Origin: Thiomicrorhabdus cannonii
GTDB taxonomy: Bacteria > Pseudomonadota > Gammaproteobacteria > Thiomicrospirales > Thiomicrospiraceae
DNA: 64,000 nucleotides
Reading direction: 5' to 3'
Assembly (NCBI RefSeq): GCF_013391695.1
Contig: NZ_JACBGH010000001.1
Span: forward strand, 1 to 64,000
The position numbers and the translations under genes were made by a program. The notes below the pieces were generated by a model. The model did no database searches. It saw only the letters and a program-made list of their open reading frames with translations, and was not told where the DNA came from. Positions 10,405 through 20,394 of this stretch are shown here, one piece after another; positions within the stretch are counted from its first letter, which is position 1, and the number at the start of each line of letters is the position of its first letter.

Positions 10405-11529
10405 GTGGGTATTTTGAACAAACTTTTCGGCAACGGCATCTCCGAAGCCCAACAAGAACAAATCGAATCGGCGCTGAAAACCGTCATCGAACCCACTTCA
10501 CAAAAAGATTTTCTGAGCCTTAAAGCGGTCAGCAATATGCAGCTCAAAAAAGGCGTTCTGCAACTGGAACTCACCCTGCCGTTTCCCTGCAAGAGCCTGT
10601 GGCCTGCGCTGGAGCAACGTCTCAGCCACGCCTTGACCCAGCTGAACGACATCAGCAGCGTGAGCTTTGCCTGGCACACCAAAATCGTGTCGCACGACGT
10701 ACAAAAAGGCGCCACCCCGCTACCGGGCATTAAAAACATTATCGCCGTGGCGTCAGGCAAAGGCGGCGTGGGCAAATCCACCACCAGCGTCAACCTGGCA
10801 CTGGCTCTGCAACAGGAGGGCGCGCGCGTCGGCATCCTCGACGCCGATATTTACGGCCCCAGCCTACCCACCATGCTCGGCATCAAGGACAAGCCGCAAT
10901 CCAAAGACGGCAAAACCATGCAGCCGCTGATCGCCTACGGTTTACAAGTTATGTCCATCGGTCTGTTGATTGAAGAGGACTCCCCGATGATCTGGCGTGG
11001 CCCAATCGTCACGCAAACGCTGACGCAACTGCTCAAGGAAACCCAGTGGGATGATCTGGACTATCTGATTATCGACCTGCCGCCGGGAACCGGCGATGTG
11101 CAACTGACACTGGCGCAGCAGATTCCGGTCACTGGTGCGATTATCGTCACCACGCCGCAACAGGTGGCGTTGATTGATGCCAAAAAAGGGTTGAAGATGT
11201 TCGAGAAAGTCGAGATTCCGATTCTCGGCGTGATTGAAAACATGGCCACCCATATCTGCAGCCAGTGCGGCCATGAAGAGGCGATTTTTGGTGAGCACGG
11301 CGGCGAAACGCTGGCCAAGACCTACGGGGTGGATTTTTTGGGCTCCCTGCCGCTGGAAAAGCGCATCCGTGAAGAGGCGGATCGCGGCGAACCGACCGTC
11401 ACCGCCGAACCGACCAGCGCCATCGCCCAGAAATACCGTCATATCGCTCATCAGGTGGGCGCCAAAATCGGCGTGAGCAAGCGCAACTACGGCAACCTGT
11501 TTCCGAATATCGTTATTCAGAAAAGTTAA
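10405..11529 (+). CDS. Mrp/ApbC-type iron-sulfur cluster carrier ATPase
   Basis: Mrp/ApbC proteins bind and deliver Fe-S clusters in the cytoplasm. I choose the GTG at 10405 because AAGGA lies 8-12 bases upstream; an upstream TTG would add 15 residues. The 374-residue protein has an N-terminal MIP18-like (DUF59) domain, then a MinD-like ATPase with deviant Walker A SGKGGVGKSTTSVNLA at about residue 118. DADIYGPSLPTMLG, DYLIIDLPPGTGDVQLT and a CSQC pair that would bridge a cluster between subunits follow. Adjacency to metG is common in gammaproteobacteria. A longer, non-homologous N-terminus is unlikely. Confidence 0.95.
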   Translation: MGILNKLFGNGISEAQQEQIESALKTVIEPTSQKDFLSLKAVSNMQLKKGVLQLELTLPFPCKSLWPALEQRLSHALTQLNDISSVSFAWHTKIVSHDVQKGATPLPGIKNIIAVASGKGGVGKSTTSVNLALALQQEGARVGILDADIYGPSLPTMLGIKDKPQSKDGKTMQPLIAYGLQVMSIGLLIEEDSPMIWRGPIVTQTLTQLLKETQWDDLDYLIIDLPPGTGDVQLTLAQQIPVTGAIIVTTPQQVALIDAKKGLKMFEKVEIPILGVIENMATHICSQCGHEEAIFGEHGGETLAKTYGVDFLGSLPLEKRIREEADRGEPTVTAEPTSAIAQKYRHIAHQVGAKIGVSKRNYGNLFPNIVIQKS

Positions 11530-11549
11530 GTTTAATTAAAATTTAGCCA

Positions 11550-11568
11550 CGCAGGCCTCAAGCCTGCG
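11550..11568 (-). terminator. Possible terminator hairpin between mrp and the STAS gene
   Basis: CGCAGGC and GCCTGCG pair across a five-base loop that includes the STAS stop codon. On the minus strand a T-rich stretch follows after five bases. The two genes converge here, so the hairpin may serve both, but the U-tract is poor. Confidence 0.4.
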
Positions 11569-11869
11569 GTTGCACCGCAAACAGCTGGTCGAAATGCGCC
11601 ACCTTGAGAATATCCATGACCGCCTGATTGACGTGGACAATCTGGATACGGCGCTTATCACCGCCGGTGCGCTCGCGCAATAACAGCAGCATCCCCAAGG
11701 CAGAGCTGTCGAGATAATCGGTTTTGAACATATCGATGACAAATACGCTGCCGGCATCCGCCAGATAAGGCTTGTAGGCATCGTTGAAATCGTCATAGCA
11801 GCTCACATCAAAGCTCCCCTCAATGCTGATGACCACCTTGTTTTCCGCTACCTGACAATGAACGCCCAC
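11558..11869 (-). CDS. STAS-domain protein, anti-anti-sigma factor type
   Basis: Single STAS domains of this size act as phosphorylatable switch proteins in partner-switching pathways. The 103-residue protein has the alternating beta/alpha pattern and the key loop DYLDSSALGMLLLL, whose second Ser (residue 56) is the expected phosphorylation site. It begins with GTG at 11869, preceded by GGAGGG. No kinase partner lies next to it, but a PP2C-type phosphatase of the kind that acts on such proteins is encoded at 23072-24196 in the same window. A link between the two is only an inference. Confidence 0.85.
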   Translation of the reverse strand: MGVHCQVAENKVVISIEGSFDVSCYDDFNDAYKPYLADAGSVFVIDMFKTDYLDSSALGMLLLLRERTGGDKRRIQIVHVNQAVMDILKVAHFDQLFAVQPQA

Positions 11870-12005
11870 TCTACCCTCCGATTAACGTCCGTGCGTTTTG
11901 CATACGCACACTCTATTTTCAGGTGAATGATAAAGGAGTCATCCGGGCGTTTCAAACACAATCTGCAAAAAGACGTATCTTGCCCGGCCGGCCATACGGC
12001 AAAAC

Positions 12006-12021
12006 TGCCGGTTAACCGGCA
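12006..12021. other. Perfect 16-base palindrome TGCCGGTTAACCGGCA
   Basis: This palindrome sits between the divergently transcribed STAS gene and metG, about 40 bases upstream of the metG -10 element. It could be an operator, or a short hairpin since A- and T-rich stretches flank it. No family assignment is possible from one copy. Confidence 0.5.
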
Positions 12022-12062
12022 ATTTTGAAAAACAATCAACACACCCGGCGCTTCAAACTGGC

Positions 12063-12068
12063 TATAAT
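12063..12068 (+). promoter_or_regulatory. -10 element (TATAAT) of a metG promoter candidate
   Basis: A consensus TATAAT lies 47 bases before the metG ATG. No good -35 hexamer is seen 16-18 bases upstream, so the promoter is either weak or activator-dependent. Confidence 0.5.
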
Positions 12069-12114
12069 ACTCGGTTAATTTCAATCTCAATGTAAATGCT
12101 TACAACAAACAGCA

Positions 12115-14217
12115 ATGATGGATGCCACCAAGATGTCTGAAAACCAGCTCTCACACGCTCAAACACCACGCAAAATCCTGATCACCAGCGCCCTGCCGTA
12201 CGCCAACGGGCCGATTCATCTGGGACATTTGGTGGAATATATCCAGACCGATATCTGGGCGCGTTTTCAGAAAATGCGCGGACATCACTGTACCTACGTC
12301 TGCGCCGACGACGCTCACGGCACGCCGATCATGTTGCGCGCCCAGGCCGAAGGCATCACGCCCGAACAGTTGATTGAAAAATCCTCGCAGGAACATCAGG
12401 CGGATTTTGCCGGTTTCAATATCGGCTTCGATCACTACCACAGCACCAATTCGCCTGAAAACGAAGAACTGGCCGGCTATATCTACACCCAACTGAAAGA
12501 CAAGGGGCATATCAGCCGCAAGACCATTACCCAGTTCTACGACCCTGAAAAATCGATGTTCCTGCCGGACCGTTTCATCAAGGGTACCTGCCCCAAATGT
12601 AAGGCCGAAGACCAATACGGCGACAACTGCGAAGTCTGCGGTGCAACCTATAGCCCGACCGAACTGCTCAACCCCAAATCGGCGGTATCGGGCGCCACAC
12701 CGATTGAAAAGGAAACCGACCACCTGTTCTTCGAGCTGTCGCACTTCGAAGACATGCTTAAAGAGTGGACCCACAAAGGCCATTTGCAGACGCAGATTTC
12801 CAATAAACTCGACGAATGGTTCGAATCCGGCCTGCGCGGCTGGGACATCTCCCGCGACGCACCCTACTTCGGCTTCCAGATTCCGGGTGAAACCGACAAA
12901 TATTTCTACGTGTGGCTGGACGCGCCGGTCGGCTATATGGCCAGCTTCAAAGCTTATTGTGCCAAGAGCGGCCTGAACTTTGACGACTACTGGGCCAAAG
13001 ACAGCGATGCCGAGGTGTACCACTTTATCGGTAAAGACATTATCTATTTCCACGCGCTGTTCTGGCCGGCGATGCTGTCCGGCGCCGGCTTCCGCACGCC
13101 GGATGCGATTTACGCCCACGGCTTTTTGACGGTTGACGGCCAGAAGATGTCCAAATCGCGTGGCACCTTTATTATGGCGCGTACCTATCTGGACCACCTG
13201 AATCCCGAATACCTGCGCTATTATTTCGCCGCCAAACTGAACAGCCGCATCGACGACATCGATCTAAACCTCGAAGACTTCGTGCAGCGCGTCAACTCGG
13301 ATCTGGTCGGCAAAGTCGTCAATATCGCCAGCCGCTGCGCCGGTTTTGTGATGAAAAAATTCGACGGCCAACTGGCTTCTGAATGGTCAGCTTCGGCACA
13401 AGCGGTTTATCAAGGCTTGGCCAATGAAGCGGAGATGATTGCCGAACTCTACGAAAAACGCGAATACGGCCAGGCGATGCGTGAAATCATGGCGTTGGCC
13501 GACCGCGCCAACGAATACATTGCCGAAACGGCACCTTGGGTCTTGGCCAAAGAAGAAGGCAAGGAAAAAGAGCTGCACGAGTCGGTCAGCGTCGGCATCA
13601 ACCTGTTCCGCGTCTTGATAACCTATCTGGCACCGGTGATTCCGGCCACGGCAGAAAAAGCGCGTGACTTCCTGAAACTTGACGGTTGGAACTGGTCGGA
13701 TGTGCAGCAGCCTTTGATGGGGCACACCATCAATCCGTTTAACGCGCTGTTGACGCGTCTGGAGATGGATCAGGTCAATAAAATGCTCGACGCTTCCAAA
13801 CAGACATTGCAAGCTACCGCACCGAAAGCAGCGGAAAAACCCGCCGAAAAAACTCAACAGGCCGGGTCGGTCAGCTACGACCCGTTGATGGAAGAGATCG
13901 AGATTAGCGATTTCGGCAAGATCGACCTGCGCATCGCCAAAATCGTCAATGCCGAAGCGGTACCGGAAGCCGACAAGCTGCTGAAACTGACGCTGGATAT
14001 CGGTTTCGAACAACGTCAGGTCTTCGCCGGCATCAAATCCGCCTATGAACCGGAACAGCTGATTGGTAAACTGACGGTGATGGTGGCCAACCTCAAGCCG
14101 CGCAAAATGCGTTTCGGCATGTCGGAAGGCATGGTGCTGGCGGCCGGTCCTGGCGGGAAAGACCTGTACGTACTCTCACCGGATGAAGGCGCACAGCCGG
14201 GCATGCGCGTTAAGTAA
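12115..14217 (+). CDS. metG: Methionyl-tRNA synthetase
   Basis: The enzyme charges tRNA-Met and initiator tRNA. The 700-residue protein has the class I signature [17 protein letters not shown] near residue 30, a zinc knuckle with [17 protein letters not shown] and KMSKS at about residue 344. A C-terminal tRNA-binding OB-fold ([20 protein letters not shown]) occupies the last 100 residues and gives the dimeric long form. The linker before the OB-fold carries an interspersed 16-mer read as EKTQQAGS. Tandem ATGs at 12115 and 12118 and another at 12133 make the exact start uncertain by a few residues. Confidence 0.98.
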   Translation: MMDATKMSENQLSHAQTPRKILITSALPYANGPIHLGHLVEYIQTDIWARFQKMRGHHCTYVCADDAHGTPIMLRAQAEGITPEQLIEKSSQEHQADFAGFNIGFDHYHSTNSPENEELAGYIYTQLKDKGHISRKTITQFYDPEKSMFLPDRFIKGTCPKCKAEDQYGDNCEVCGATYSPTELLNPKSAVSGATPIEKETDHLFFELSHFEDMLKEWTHKGHLQTQISNKLDEWFESGLRGWDISRDAPYFGFQIPGETDKYFYVWLDAPVGYMASFKAYCAKSGLNFDDYWAKDSDAEVYHFIGKDIIYFHALFWPAMLSGAGFRTPDAIYAHGFLTVDGQKMSKSRGTFIMARTYLDHLNPEYLRYYFAAKLNSRIDDIDLNLEDFVQRVNSDLVGKVVNIASRCAGFVMKKFDGQLASEWSASAQAVYQGLANEAEMIAELYEKREYGQAMREIMALADRANEYIAETAPWVLAKEEGKEKELHESVSVGINLFRVLITYLAPVIPATAEKARDFLKLDGWNWSDVQQPLMGHTINPFNALLTRLEMDQVNKMLDASKQTLQATAPKAAEKPAEKTQQAGSVSYDPLMEEIEISDFGKIDLRIAKIVNAEAVPEADKLLKLTLDIGFEQRQVFAGIKSAYEPEQLIGKLTVMVANLKPRKMRFGMSEGMVLAAGPGGKDLYVLSPDEGAQPGMRVK
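13851..13867 (+). repeat. Interspersed 16-mer inside metG
   Basis: Exact copy, in frame as K-T-Q-Q-A-G, placed in the flexible linker between the synthetase body and the C-terminal tRNA-binding domain. Confidence 0.85.
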
Positions 14218-14247
14218 ACTGAGAAAAATTAACCATCATATTTAATG

Positions 14248-14384
14248 AACCACAGAGGCACAGAGGCACAGAGAAAATTCAGACGATGATTACTAAGCGC
14301 TTAATTCCGTATGCAGTTTAGTGAGGAAGTCTCTGCAAAATGATTATGTTTTGATAAACTCTGTGCCTCTGTGTCTCGGTGGTT
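14248..14384. repeat. Intergenic inverted repeat, CACAGAG type
   Basis: The left arm (14248-14273) is AACCACAGAGGCACAGAGGC plus a few bases; the right arm (14359-14384) is its near-complement, ending CGGTGGTT. They enclose 85 bases without a gene. The element fills the 186-base gap between metG and rnfA and belongs to the family also seen at 21033, 29005, 32473 and, as a half copy, 37838. Confidence 0.85.
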
Positions 14385-14403
14385 AACTCATTAAAGGACA
14401 CAG

Positions 14404-14982
14404 ATGCAAGAATACGTTCTGATTCTCATTAGTACCGTTTTGGTCAATAACTTCGTATTGGTCAAGTTCTTGGGTCTGTGCCCGTTTATGGGCGTTTCCA
14501 AAAAGACCGATGCGGCGCTCGGCATGGGATTGGCCACGACTTTTGTCATGACCCTTTCCTCGGTATTGAGCTACCTGATCTACACCTATCTGCTGCAACC
14601 CTTTGGCTTGGAATACCTGCAAACCATTGGCTTTATCCTCGCCATCGCCGCGGTGGTCGGCTTTACCGAAATGGCCATCCACAAAACCAGTCCGGCGCTT
14701 TATCAAGTACTCGGCATCTACCTGCCGTTGATTACCACCAACTGCGCGGTACTGGGCGTAGCACTCCTCAATATCGGGGAAAAACACGACTTCATCTCCT
14801 CGGCCGTGTATGGTTTCGGCGCCGCCGTCGGTTTCACGCTGGTGATGATTCTGTTTGCTTCCATCCGCGAACGCGTCGACGCCTCCGACGTTCCCGCGCC
14901 CTTTAAAGGCGCGCCGATTGCCCTGATTACCGCCGGTTTGATGTCAATGGCCTTTATGGGCTTTGGTGGGTTGGTCAAATGA
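14404..14982 (+). CDS. rnfA: Ion-translocating oxidoreductase subunit RnfA
   Basis: RnfA is a membrane core subunit of the Rnf complex, which couples electron flow between ferredoxin and NAD to ion transport. The 192-residue protein has six hydrophobic segments and begins [20 protein letters not shown] with [12 protein letters not shown] and [15 protein letters not shown]. The conserved cysteines in GLCPF and TNCAVLG ligate a cluster in the membrane in the related Nqr/Rnf pair. It leads the operon rnfABCDGE-nth and overlaps rnfB by four bases. Confidence 0.97.
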   Translation: MQEYVLILISTVLVNNFVLVKFLGLCPFMGVSKKTDAALGMGLATTFVMTLSSVLSYLIYTYLLQPFGLEYLQTIGFILAIAAVVGFTEMAIHKTSPALYQVLGIYLPLITTNCAVLGVALLNIGEKHDFISSAVYGFGAAVGFTLVMILFASIRERVDASDVPAPFKGAPIALITAGLMSMAFMGFGGLVK

Positions 14983-15527
14983 TTGAAGCGGTAATTGTCT
15001 TTCTCGGTCTGGCGATTCTCTTCGGGCTGCTGCTCGGTTATGCCTCCATCCGCTTCAAAGTGGAGGGCAATCCCCTGGCCGAACGCATCGACAAGGTGCT
15101 GCCGCAGACGCAATGCGGGCAATGCGGTTTCCCGGGCTGCAAACCCTATGCCGAAGCGCTGGCCAAAGGCGAGTCGGAGGTCAACCTCTGCATTCCCGGC
15201 GGCACCGAAGTGATGATTCAGATCTCCGAAATCACCGGCCGCGAACCCAAGGAAATGGATGCCGAAGCGGCCGAACCCAAGCCCAAAGAGGTCGCCTTTA
15301 TTGATGAAGACCTCTGTATCGGCTGCGTGCTGTGCATCAAGGAGTGTCCGGTGGATGCGATTCTCGGCGCCACCAAACAGATGCATACCGTCATCCAGAA
15401 AGAGTGCACCGGCTGCGAGAAATGCGTGCCGGTCTGCCCGGTGGACTGCATCTCCATGCTGCCGATCGAAGTCACCACCAAGAACTGGCAGTGGCCGGAA
15501 CCGCAAACCGTGCAGGAGGCCAAATAA
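14979..15527 (+). CDS. rnfB: Rnf complex iron-sulfur subunit RnfB
   Basis: RnfB is the ferredoxin-like entry point for electrons. The 182-residue protein has an N-terminal membrane anchor (about residues 3-22). A four-cysteine cluster domain follows ([18 protein letters not shown]), and then two 4Fe-4S motifs, [16 protein letters not shown] and [16 protein letters not shown]. It overlaps rnfA (ATGA) and its TAA shares a base with the rnfC ATG, so translation of the three is probably coupled. Confidence 0.97.
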   Translation: MIEAVIVFLGLAILFGLLLGYASIRFKVEGNPLAERIDKVLPQTQCGQCGFPGCKPYAEALAKGESEVNLCIPGGTEVMIQISEITGREPKEMDAEAAEPKPKEVAFIDEDLCIGCVLCIKECPVDAILGATKQMHTVIQKECTGCEKCVPVCPVDCISMLPIEVTTKNWQWPEPQTVQEAK

Positions 15528-17947
15528 TGGGACTTTTGCAACGACTCGCCAAACTCTTGCCGCTTGCCGACCACTGGTTGCACCGCTTCCACGGCGGGGT
15601 TTCGCCGCAATACAATAAATCGCTATCCGCCAGCCAGCCGTTGCGCGCCACGCTGATGCCCTCGCAACTGGTATTGCCGTTGCAGCAACCGGTTGGCCTG
15701 CCGGCCGAACCGATTGTACAGGTCGGCGAACGCGTCAAGAAAAACCAGCTGCTGGCGCGAGCCGGCAAAGACCCGCGTAAAGCGCTGGTCGTACCGATTC
15801 ACGCCCCGACTTCCGGCACCGTTACCGCCATTATGCCGATGACGCTGCCGCACCCTTCCGGCTTGGAGGATTGGTGCATTGTGCTCACGCCCGACGGATT
15901 GGATGAGGCGATTGACAACGCGCTGCAAGTCGACGGCTCGGCACCGCAAACCCCGCAGGCGCTCAAAGACATCCTGCTGCAGGCCGGCATTATCGGCATG
16001 GGCGGTGCAGGCTTCCCCACCTACGCCAAAATCCCGGGCGAAGCGGGCAAAATCCACACCTTGCTGGTCAACGGCGCGGAGTGCGAACCCTTTATCACCT
16101 GCGACGATCTGCTCATGCAGACTCATGCCGACGAGATTGTGCGGGGCGCGCTGATCACCGCGCACGCTTTGGGCGCAAAACGCATTCTCTGCGGTATCGA
16201 AACCAACAAACCGGCCGCGATCGATGCGATGCGGCGCGCCGCCAAACAATTCCAGCAAGACAACCTCAAGGTTGAGATCAAAGAGGTCGCCACGGTCTAT
16301 CCGATGGGCGGGCAGAAACAACTCACTTACGAACTGACCGGCGTGGAGATGCCGAGCAAAGCGCATGCGGTGGATGTCGGCCTGTTGATGATGAACGTTG
16401 CCACCTACAGTGCGATCTATCGAGCCGTGACCCTCGGCGAACCGCTGACCGCGCGTATTGTCACCGTGTCCGGTTTGGGGCTGGAAAAACCCTTCAATAT
16501 GCCGGTGATGATCGGCACGCCGTTTGCCGAGCTGGCCGAAGCCGCCAAACCCAAAGTCGCGCTGGATTATCCCCTGGTCATGGGCGGCCCCATGATGGGC
16601 TTTCAGGTGCAGAACAATCAGGTGCCGGTGCTCAAAACCACCAACTGTATTCTGGCCAATCCGCCCGAGCCGGCAGAGATGCAGATGCCCTGCATCCGCT
16701 GCGGCGCCTGTATGGACGCCTGTCCGGTCAATCTGCTGCCGCAACAGATGTACTGGCATGCCCAGGCACATGAGTTCGACAAGGTCGAAAAACTCAATGT
16801 CTTCGACTGCATTGAATGCGGCTGCTGCAGCTATGTCTGCCCTAGCCACATTCCGCTGGTGCAATACTACCGCCACGCCAAATCGGAAATCAAAACCATC
16901 AAAGCCGAGGCGCAGGCAGTGGAACTGGCCAAACAACGCCACGAATTCAAACTGGCGCGTATCGAACGCGAGAAAGAGGAACGTGAAGCCCGTCTAAAAG
17001 CCAAAAAAGAAGCGGTAAAACAAGCCGTTGCGCAAGAAGCTGCCAGTGAAACCTCGGCAACAAAAGATAGCGCTACAGCCGCCAAATCCGGCGCGGCTGC
17101 GGCGGCGGCCCGTGCGGCGGCAGCCAGAAAAGCCAAAGCTGCGACGGCTTCCACGGATAATCAAGCCATTCTCGGCTCTTCGCCGAGTTCTTCGTTTCCG
17201 TCCGCCCGCCTGAAAGCCATCGAAGCGGCCAAGGCCGCCAGCGCCCGTGCCGCCAAACAAACGGCGGAAAATTCGCCAGAAGAAACTCAACAGGCCGGGT
17301 CTGACGACACCGCCGCACCCGCCATGGATGCCAAAGCCGCGGCACGCAAAGCCGCACAATTGGCGGCGCAAAAACGCGCTCAGGCAAAAGCCACTGCGAA
17401 TGTTGAGGTTTCGGATAATAAAGAAACTGCCGATAAACCTGATACCAAACCTGATCCCAAAGCCGCTGCTAAGGCCGCGGCCATGAAAGCGGCGGCGAAA
17501 CGTCGCGAAAAAACCCAACAGGCCGGGGCGGAGGGCAATTCAGAGGCACTAGCTCCGCAACCTACCGATTCAACAGATAACGATTCAACAGATAACGTTA
17601 AGACGGCCCCTGTCGATTTAACCGGCAGCAGCGCAGAAACACCCGCTTCACAGAAAGAGGCGGCGCGCAAAGCAGCGATGGCGGCCGCCAGAGAGGCCGC
17701 GAAAGCACGTGCAGCGGCCAAAAAACAGCCCGCGCCTCAGGCAACAAATGCTGCCGAGCCAAGTGCCCGCGAGACTGATGCGGCGACTGATGCGGCGACT
17801 GATGCGGAGTTAGATCCGGCCGAAGCCGCGCGCCTGAAACGCGAAAAGGCCATGCAGGCCGCTAAAGCCCGTGCCGTCCAGAAACGCCAGGCTGCAGACA
17901 ACTCAAACACTGCGTCAGACGCCAGTTCACAGGAGTCCTCATCGTGA
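15527..17947 (+). CDS. rnfC: Rnf complex subunit RnfC with long Ala/Lys-rich tail
   Basis: RnfC is the NADH/FMN-binding peripheral subunit. The ATG at 15527, with AGGAGG 8-13 bases upstream, opens [13 protein letters not shown]; a reading from further upstream would run antiparallel to good rnfB sequence. The 806-residue protein has the Complex1_51K-like core (GMGGAGFPTYAK, NGAECEPFITCDD) and two 4Fe-4S motifs (CIRCGACMDACP, CIECGCCSYVCP) near residues 390-440. The last 350 residues are Ala/Lys/Glu-rich with imperfect repeats such as KAAARKAAQLAAQKRAQAKA. Such tails occur in gammaproteobacterial RnfC but vary in length. Two copies of the interspersed 16-mer lie in the tail. Confidence 0.96.
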   Translation: MGLLQRLAKLLPLADHWLHRFHGGVSPQYNKSLSASQPLRATLMPSQLVLPLQQPVGLPAEPIVQVGERVKKNQLLARAGKDPRKALVVPIHAPTSGTVTAIMPMTLPHPSGLEDWCIVLTPDGLDEAIDNALQVDGSAPQTPQALKDILLQAGIIGMGGAGFPTYAKIPGEAGKIHTLLVNGAECEPFITCDDLLMQTHADEIVRGALITAHALGAKRILCGIETNKPAAIDAMRRAAKQFQQDNLKVEIKEVATVYPMGGQKQLTYELTGVEMPSKAHAVDVGLLMMNVATYSAIYRAVTLGEPLTARIVTVSGLGLEKPFNMPVMIGTPFAELAEAAKPKVALDYPLVMGGPMMGFQVQNNQVPVLKTTNCILANPPEPAEMQMPCIRCGACMDACPVNLLPQQMYWHAQAHEFDKVEKLNVFDCIECGCCSYVCPSHIPLVQYYRHAKSEIKTIKAEAQAVELAKQRHEFKLARIEREKEEREARLKAKKEAVKQAVAQEAASETSATKDSATAAKSGAAAAAARAAAARKAKAATASTDNQAILGSSPSSSFPSARLKAIEAAKAASARAAKQTAENSPEETQQAGSDDTAAPAMDAKAAARKAAQLAAQKRAQAKATANVEVSDNKETADKPDTKPDPKAAAKAAAMKAAAKRREKTQQAGAEGNSEALAPQPTDSTDNDSTDNVKTAPVDLTGSSAETPASQKEAARKAAMAAAREAAKARAAAKKQPAPQATNAAEPSARETDAATDAATDAELDPAEAARLKREKAMQAAKARAVQKRQAADNSNTASDASSQESSS
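17284..17300 (+). repeat. Interspersed 16-mer in the rnfC tail, copy 1
   Basis: Exact copy, in frame as E-T-Q-Q-A-G-S within the low-complexity C-terminal tail. Confidence 0.85.
17512..17528 (+). repeat. Interspersed 16-mer in the rnfC tail, copy 2 (variant)
   Basis: Two mismatches to the consensus (CCC for CTC and a final G for T), but again in frame as K-T-Q-Q-A-G, 228 bases after copy 1. Confidence 0.75.
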
Positions 17948-18969
17948 CCGCCCTTTCCTCCCCTTACGCCCACAACAACCAAAGCGTCCGTAAGGTCATG
18001 CTGCAGGTGCAGTTGGCAGCCCTTCCCGCCCTGCTGGCGCATATCTACCTGTTTGGCTACGGTATCGTCATCCAATGGCTATTGGCGGTGGCCACGGCGA
18101 TCGTGGTCGAATACACCCTGCTGAAATTGCGCGGCCGTCCGGTACTGCCTTTTATGACCGATATGAGCGCGTTGATTACCGTCACCGGCCTGGTGTTCTG
18201 CATTCCGCCGGAAGCGCCCTGGTGGGTGGTGGTCAGCGGCAGTGCCTTTGCGCTGATTTTCGGTAAACATCTCTACGGCGGCCTGGGCTACAACCCCTTT
18301 AACCCGGCGATGCTCGGTTATGCCTTCCTGCTGATCTCCTTCCCGGTGCCGATGACGCAATGGACCATGCCGGGCGAGGTGGTCGGCTATACGCTGGACT
18401 TTATGCATTCGGCACAGGTGATCTTTATGGGACACTTTGACGGCAACAGTCTGGACATGATTACCGGCGCCACCCCCTTGAACGAACTGCGTACCGGCCT
18501 GTCGCAAGGGGTGATGGTGCCTGACACGCTGCGCGCTCACGACAGCCAACTGCCGTGGGGACTGAACAGCTGGGCGTGGATCAATATCGCCTTTATTCTC
18601 GGCGGGCTTTATATGATTTTGAACGGCACCATCAGCTGGCAGTATCCGGTCGGCTTCCTTGGCGCGCTGTCGGCGATGGCCTTTATTTTCGAGCAGATTG
18701 ATCCGGCCACCTATCCGCCGTTGAGTTTTGTGTTGTTAAGCGGCGGCACCATGCTGGCGGCCTTTTTTATTATCACCGACCCGGTCACGGCGAGCACCAC
18801 GCCGCGCGGCAAGCTCATCTATGCCGCCGGCATCGGCGTACTGGTGTATGTGATCCGCTCGTGGGGCGCTTTTCCGGACGGTATCGCTTTTGCGATTCTG
18901 CTGATGAATATCGCCGTCCCCTTGATCGACCAATACACCCAGCCGCGGGTTTTCGGCCACCGCCGTTAA
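17944..18969 (+). CDS. rnfD: Rnf complex membrane subunit RnfD
   Basis: RnfD is an integral membrane subunit carrying a covalently bound FMN. The 341-residue protein has about nine hydrophobic segments and the flavinylation site SLDMITGATPLNELRTG near residue 180, in which the Thr of TGATP is the expected attachment residue. The GTG start overlaps the rnfC TGA. An upstream alternative is not apparent. Confidence 0.96.
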   Translation: MTALSSPYAHNNQSVRKVMLQVQLAALPALLAHIYLFGYGIVIQWLLAVATAIVVEYTLLKLRGRPVLPFMTDMSALITVTGLVFCIPPEAPWWVVVSGSAFALIFGKHLYGGLGYNPFNPAMLGYAFLLISFPVPMTQWTMPGEVVGYTLDFMHSAQVIFMGHFDGNSLDMITGATPLNELRTGLSQGVMVPDTLRAHDSQLPWGLNSWAWINIAFILGGLYMILNGTISWQYPVGFLGALSAMAFIFEQIDPATYPPLSFVLLSGGTMLAAFFIITDPVTASTTPRGKLIYAAGIGVLVYVIRSWGAFPDGIAFAILLMNIAVPLIDQYTQPRVFGHRR

Positions 18970-18979
18970 GGAGTTTTGG

Positions 18980-19615
18980 ATGTCTTCAAGCGTTTCTTTA
19001 TGGCAGACCATGGCGCGTTCCGCAGGCAAACTCAGTCTGTTTGTCGGGCTCAGCGTGGTGTTATTGCTCGCGGTCAAACAACTGACCGACTCCCCGATCG
19101 CCGACGCCGAACGGGCGACCTTGCTGAATACCTTTAACCAAGTTTTGCCGCCGGAGCTTTACGATAACGACCCGCTCAAGGATACGATGCAGATCACCGA
19201 TCCCAATCTGCTGGTTCAGCTGGGAACGCTCTCGCCGGTCACCGTCTACCGTGCGCGCAAGAACGGCCAACCCGCCGGACTGCTGCTGACCAGCATCGCG
19301 CCCAACGGTTACAGCGGCAACATCACGCTGCTGGTCGGTGTCATGGCCGACGGCCGCGTTTCCGGGGTACGCGTGCTCAAACATCAGGAAACGCCCGGCC
19401 TGGGCGACAAAATCGAAATCCACAAAAGCCCGTGGATTCTGGAATTCAACGGCCGCAATTTGCGCGACGACAATGAGCCGCGCTGGGCGGTGAAAAAGGA
19501 CGGCGGCGACTTCGACCAGTTTACCGGCGCCACCATAACGCCGCGCGCGGTGGTTCAGGCCGTCAGAAAGACGCTAGAAATGATTAACCAAGCAGGAGGT
19601 TCCCTGTATGAGTGA
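18980..19615 (+). CDS. rnfG: Rnf complex FMN-binding subunit RnfG
   Basis: RnfG has one N-terminal membrane segment (about residues 14-31) and a periplasmic FMN_bind domain. The flavinylation motif [18 protein letters not shown] is present near residue 185. The domain also shows [20 protein letters not shown] and [11 protein letters not shown], standard for the family. The 211-residue protein is of usual size. Its stop lies seven bases inside rnfE, consistent with coupled translation. Confidence 0.96.
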   Translation: MSSSVSLWQTMARSAGKLSLFVGLSVVLLLAVKQLTDSPIADAERATLLNTFNQVLPPELYDNDPLKDTMQITDPNLLVQLGTLSPVTVYRARKNGQPAGLLLTSIAPNGYSGNITLLVGVMADGRVSGVRVLKHQETPGLGDKIEIHKSPWILEFNGRNLRDDNEPRWAVKKDGGDFDQFTGATITPRAVVQAVRKTLEMINQAGGSLYE

Positions 19616-20372
19616 AGCCATTATTCCATCCTCACAAGCTCAACAAGATACCCCTGCGACGGCCAAATCGGCACGCTGGCAGGAGTATAAAAAAATCGTC
19701 GACAACGGCCTGTGGCAGAACAACCAGGCGCTGGTCGCCCTGCTCGGATTGTGTCCGTTGCTGGCGGTCTCCAACAACACCGTCAACGGCTTGGGACTGG
19801 GCTTGGCGACCCTGGCGGTGCTGATGGTCTCCAATGCGCTGGTGTCGCTTATCCGCAACCATGTTTCCGATGAAATCCGCATTCCGGTGTTTATCGCCAT
19901 TATCGCCACCGCCGTGACCATCATCGACCTGCTGATGAACGCCTACTTCCACACGCTGCACGGCATTCTTGGCATTTTCATTCCGCTGATCGTGACCAAC
20001 TGCGCCATTCTGGGGCGTGCCGAGGCCTATGCCTCCAAACAGCCGCTGGATCGCGCCCTGCTCGACGGCTTCTTTATGGGCCTGGGCTTTATGCTGGTAC
20101 TGGTGATTTTGGGCGCACTGCGCGAAGTGATCGGTAACGGCACCCTGTTTGACCAGGCCTATCTGATGTTCGGCGAAGCGGCACGCAGCTGGACGATCCA
20201 TCTCGGCGACGATTACCAGGGCGTATTATTGGCGATTCTGCCGCCGGGCGCCTTTATCGGACTGGGATTGCTCATCGCCTTTAAAAACATGCTGGATGCC
20301 AAAAAGGCCGCTAAACGCAGCAATCCATTAGGTATTCAGGTGGCGGTCACGCCGATGTCTTCCCCTAAATAA
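19608..20372 (+). CDS. rnfE: Rnf complex membrane subunit RnfE
   Basis: RnfE is the second membrane core subunit, a paralogue of RnfA inserted in the opposite orientation. The 254-residue protein has the paired cysteine motifs [20 protein letters not shown] and [19 protein letters not shown], and six hydrophobic stretches. The tail ends in a short, positively charged cytoplasmic segment ([10 protein letters not shown]). It closes the Rnf gene set and is followed at 22 bases by nth, as in Escherichia coli rsx. Confidence 0.96.
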   Translation: MSEAIIPSSQAQQDTPATAKSARWQEYKKIVDNGLWQNNQALVALLGLCPLLAVSNNTVNGLGLGLATLAVLMVSNALVSLIRNHVSDEIRIPVFIAIIATAVTIIDLLMNAYFHTLHGILGIFIPLIVTNCAILGRAEAYASKQPLDRALLDGFFMGLGFMLVLVILGALREVIGNGTLFDQAYLMFGEAARSWTIHLGDDYQGVLLAILPPGAFIGLGLLIAFKNMLDAKKAAKRSNPLGIQVAVTPMSSPK

Positions 20373-20394
20373 TTCAGCTAAACAATTCAGTCTT

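Noticed and set aside
11848-12090. Open frame of 80 codons on the minus strand upstream of the STAS gene
   Set aside because: It covers the divergent promoter region including the palindrome and the TATAAT element, has no recognisable protein pattern and no ribosome-binding site.
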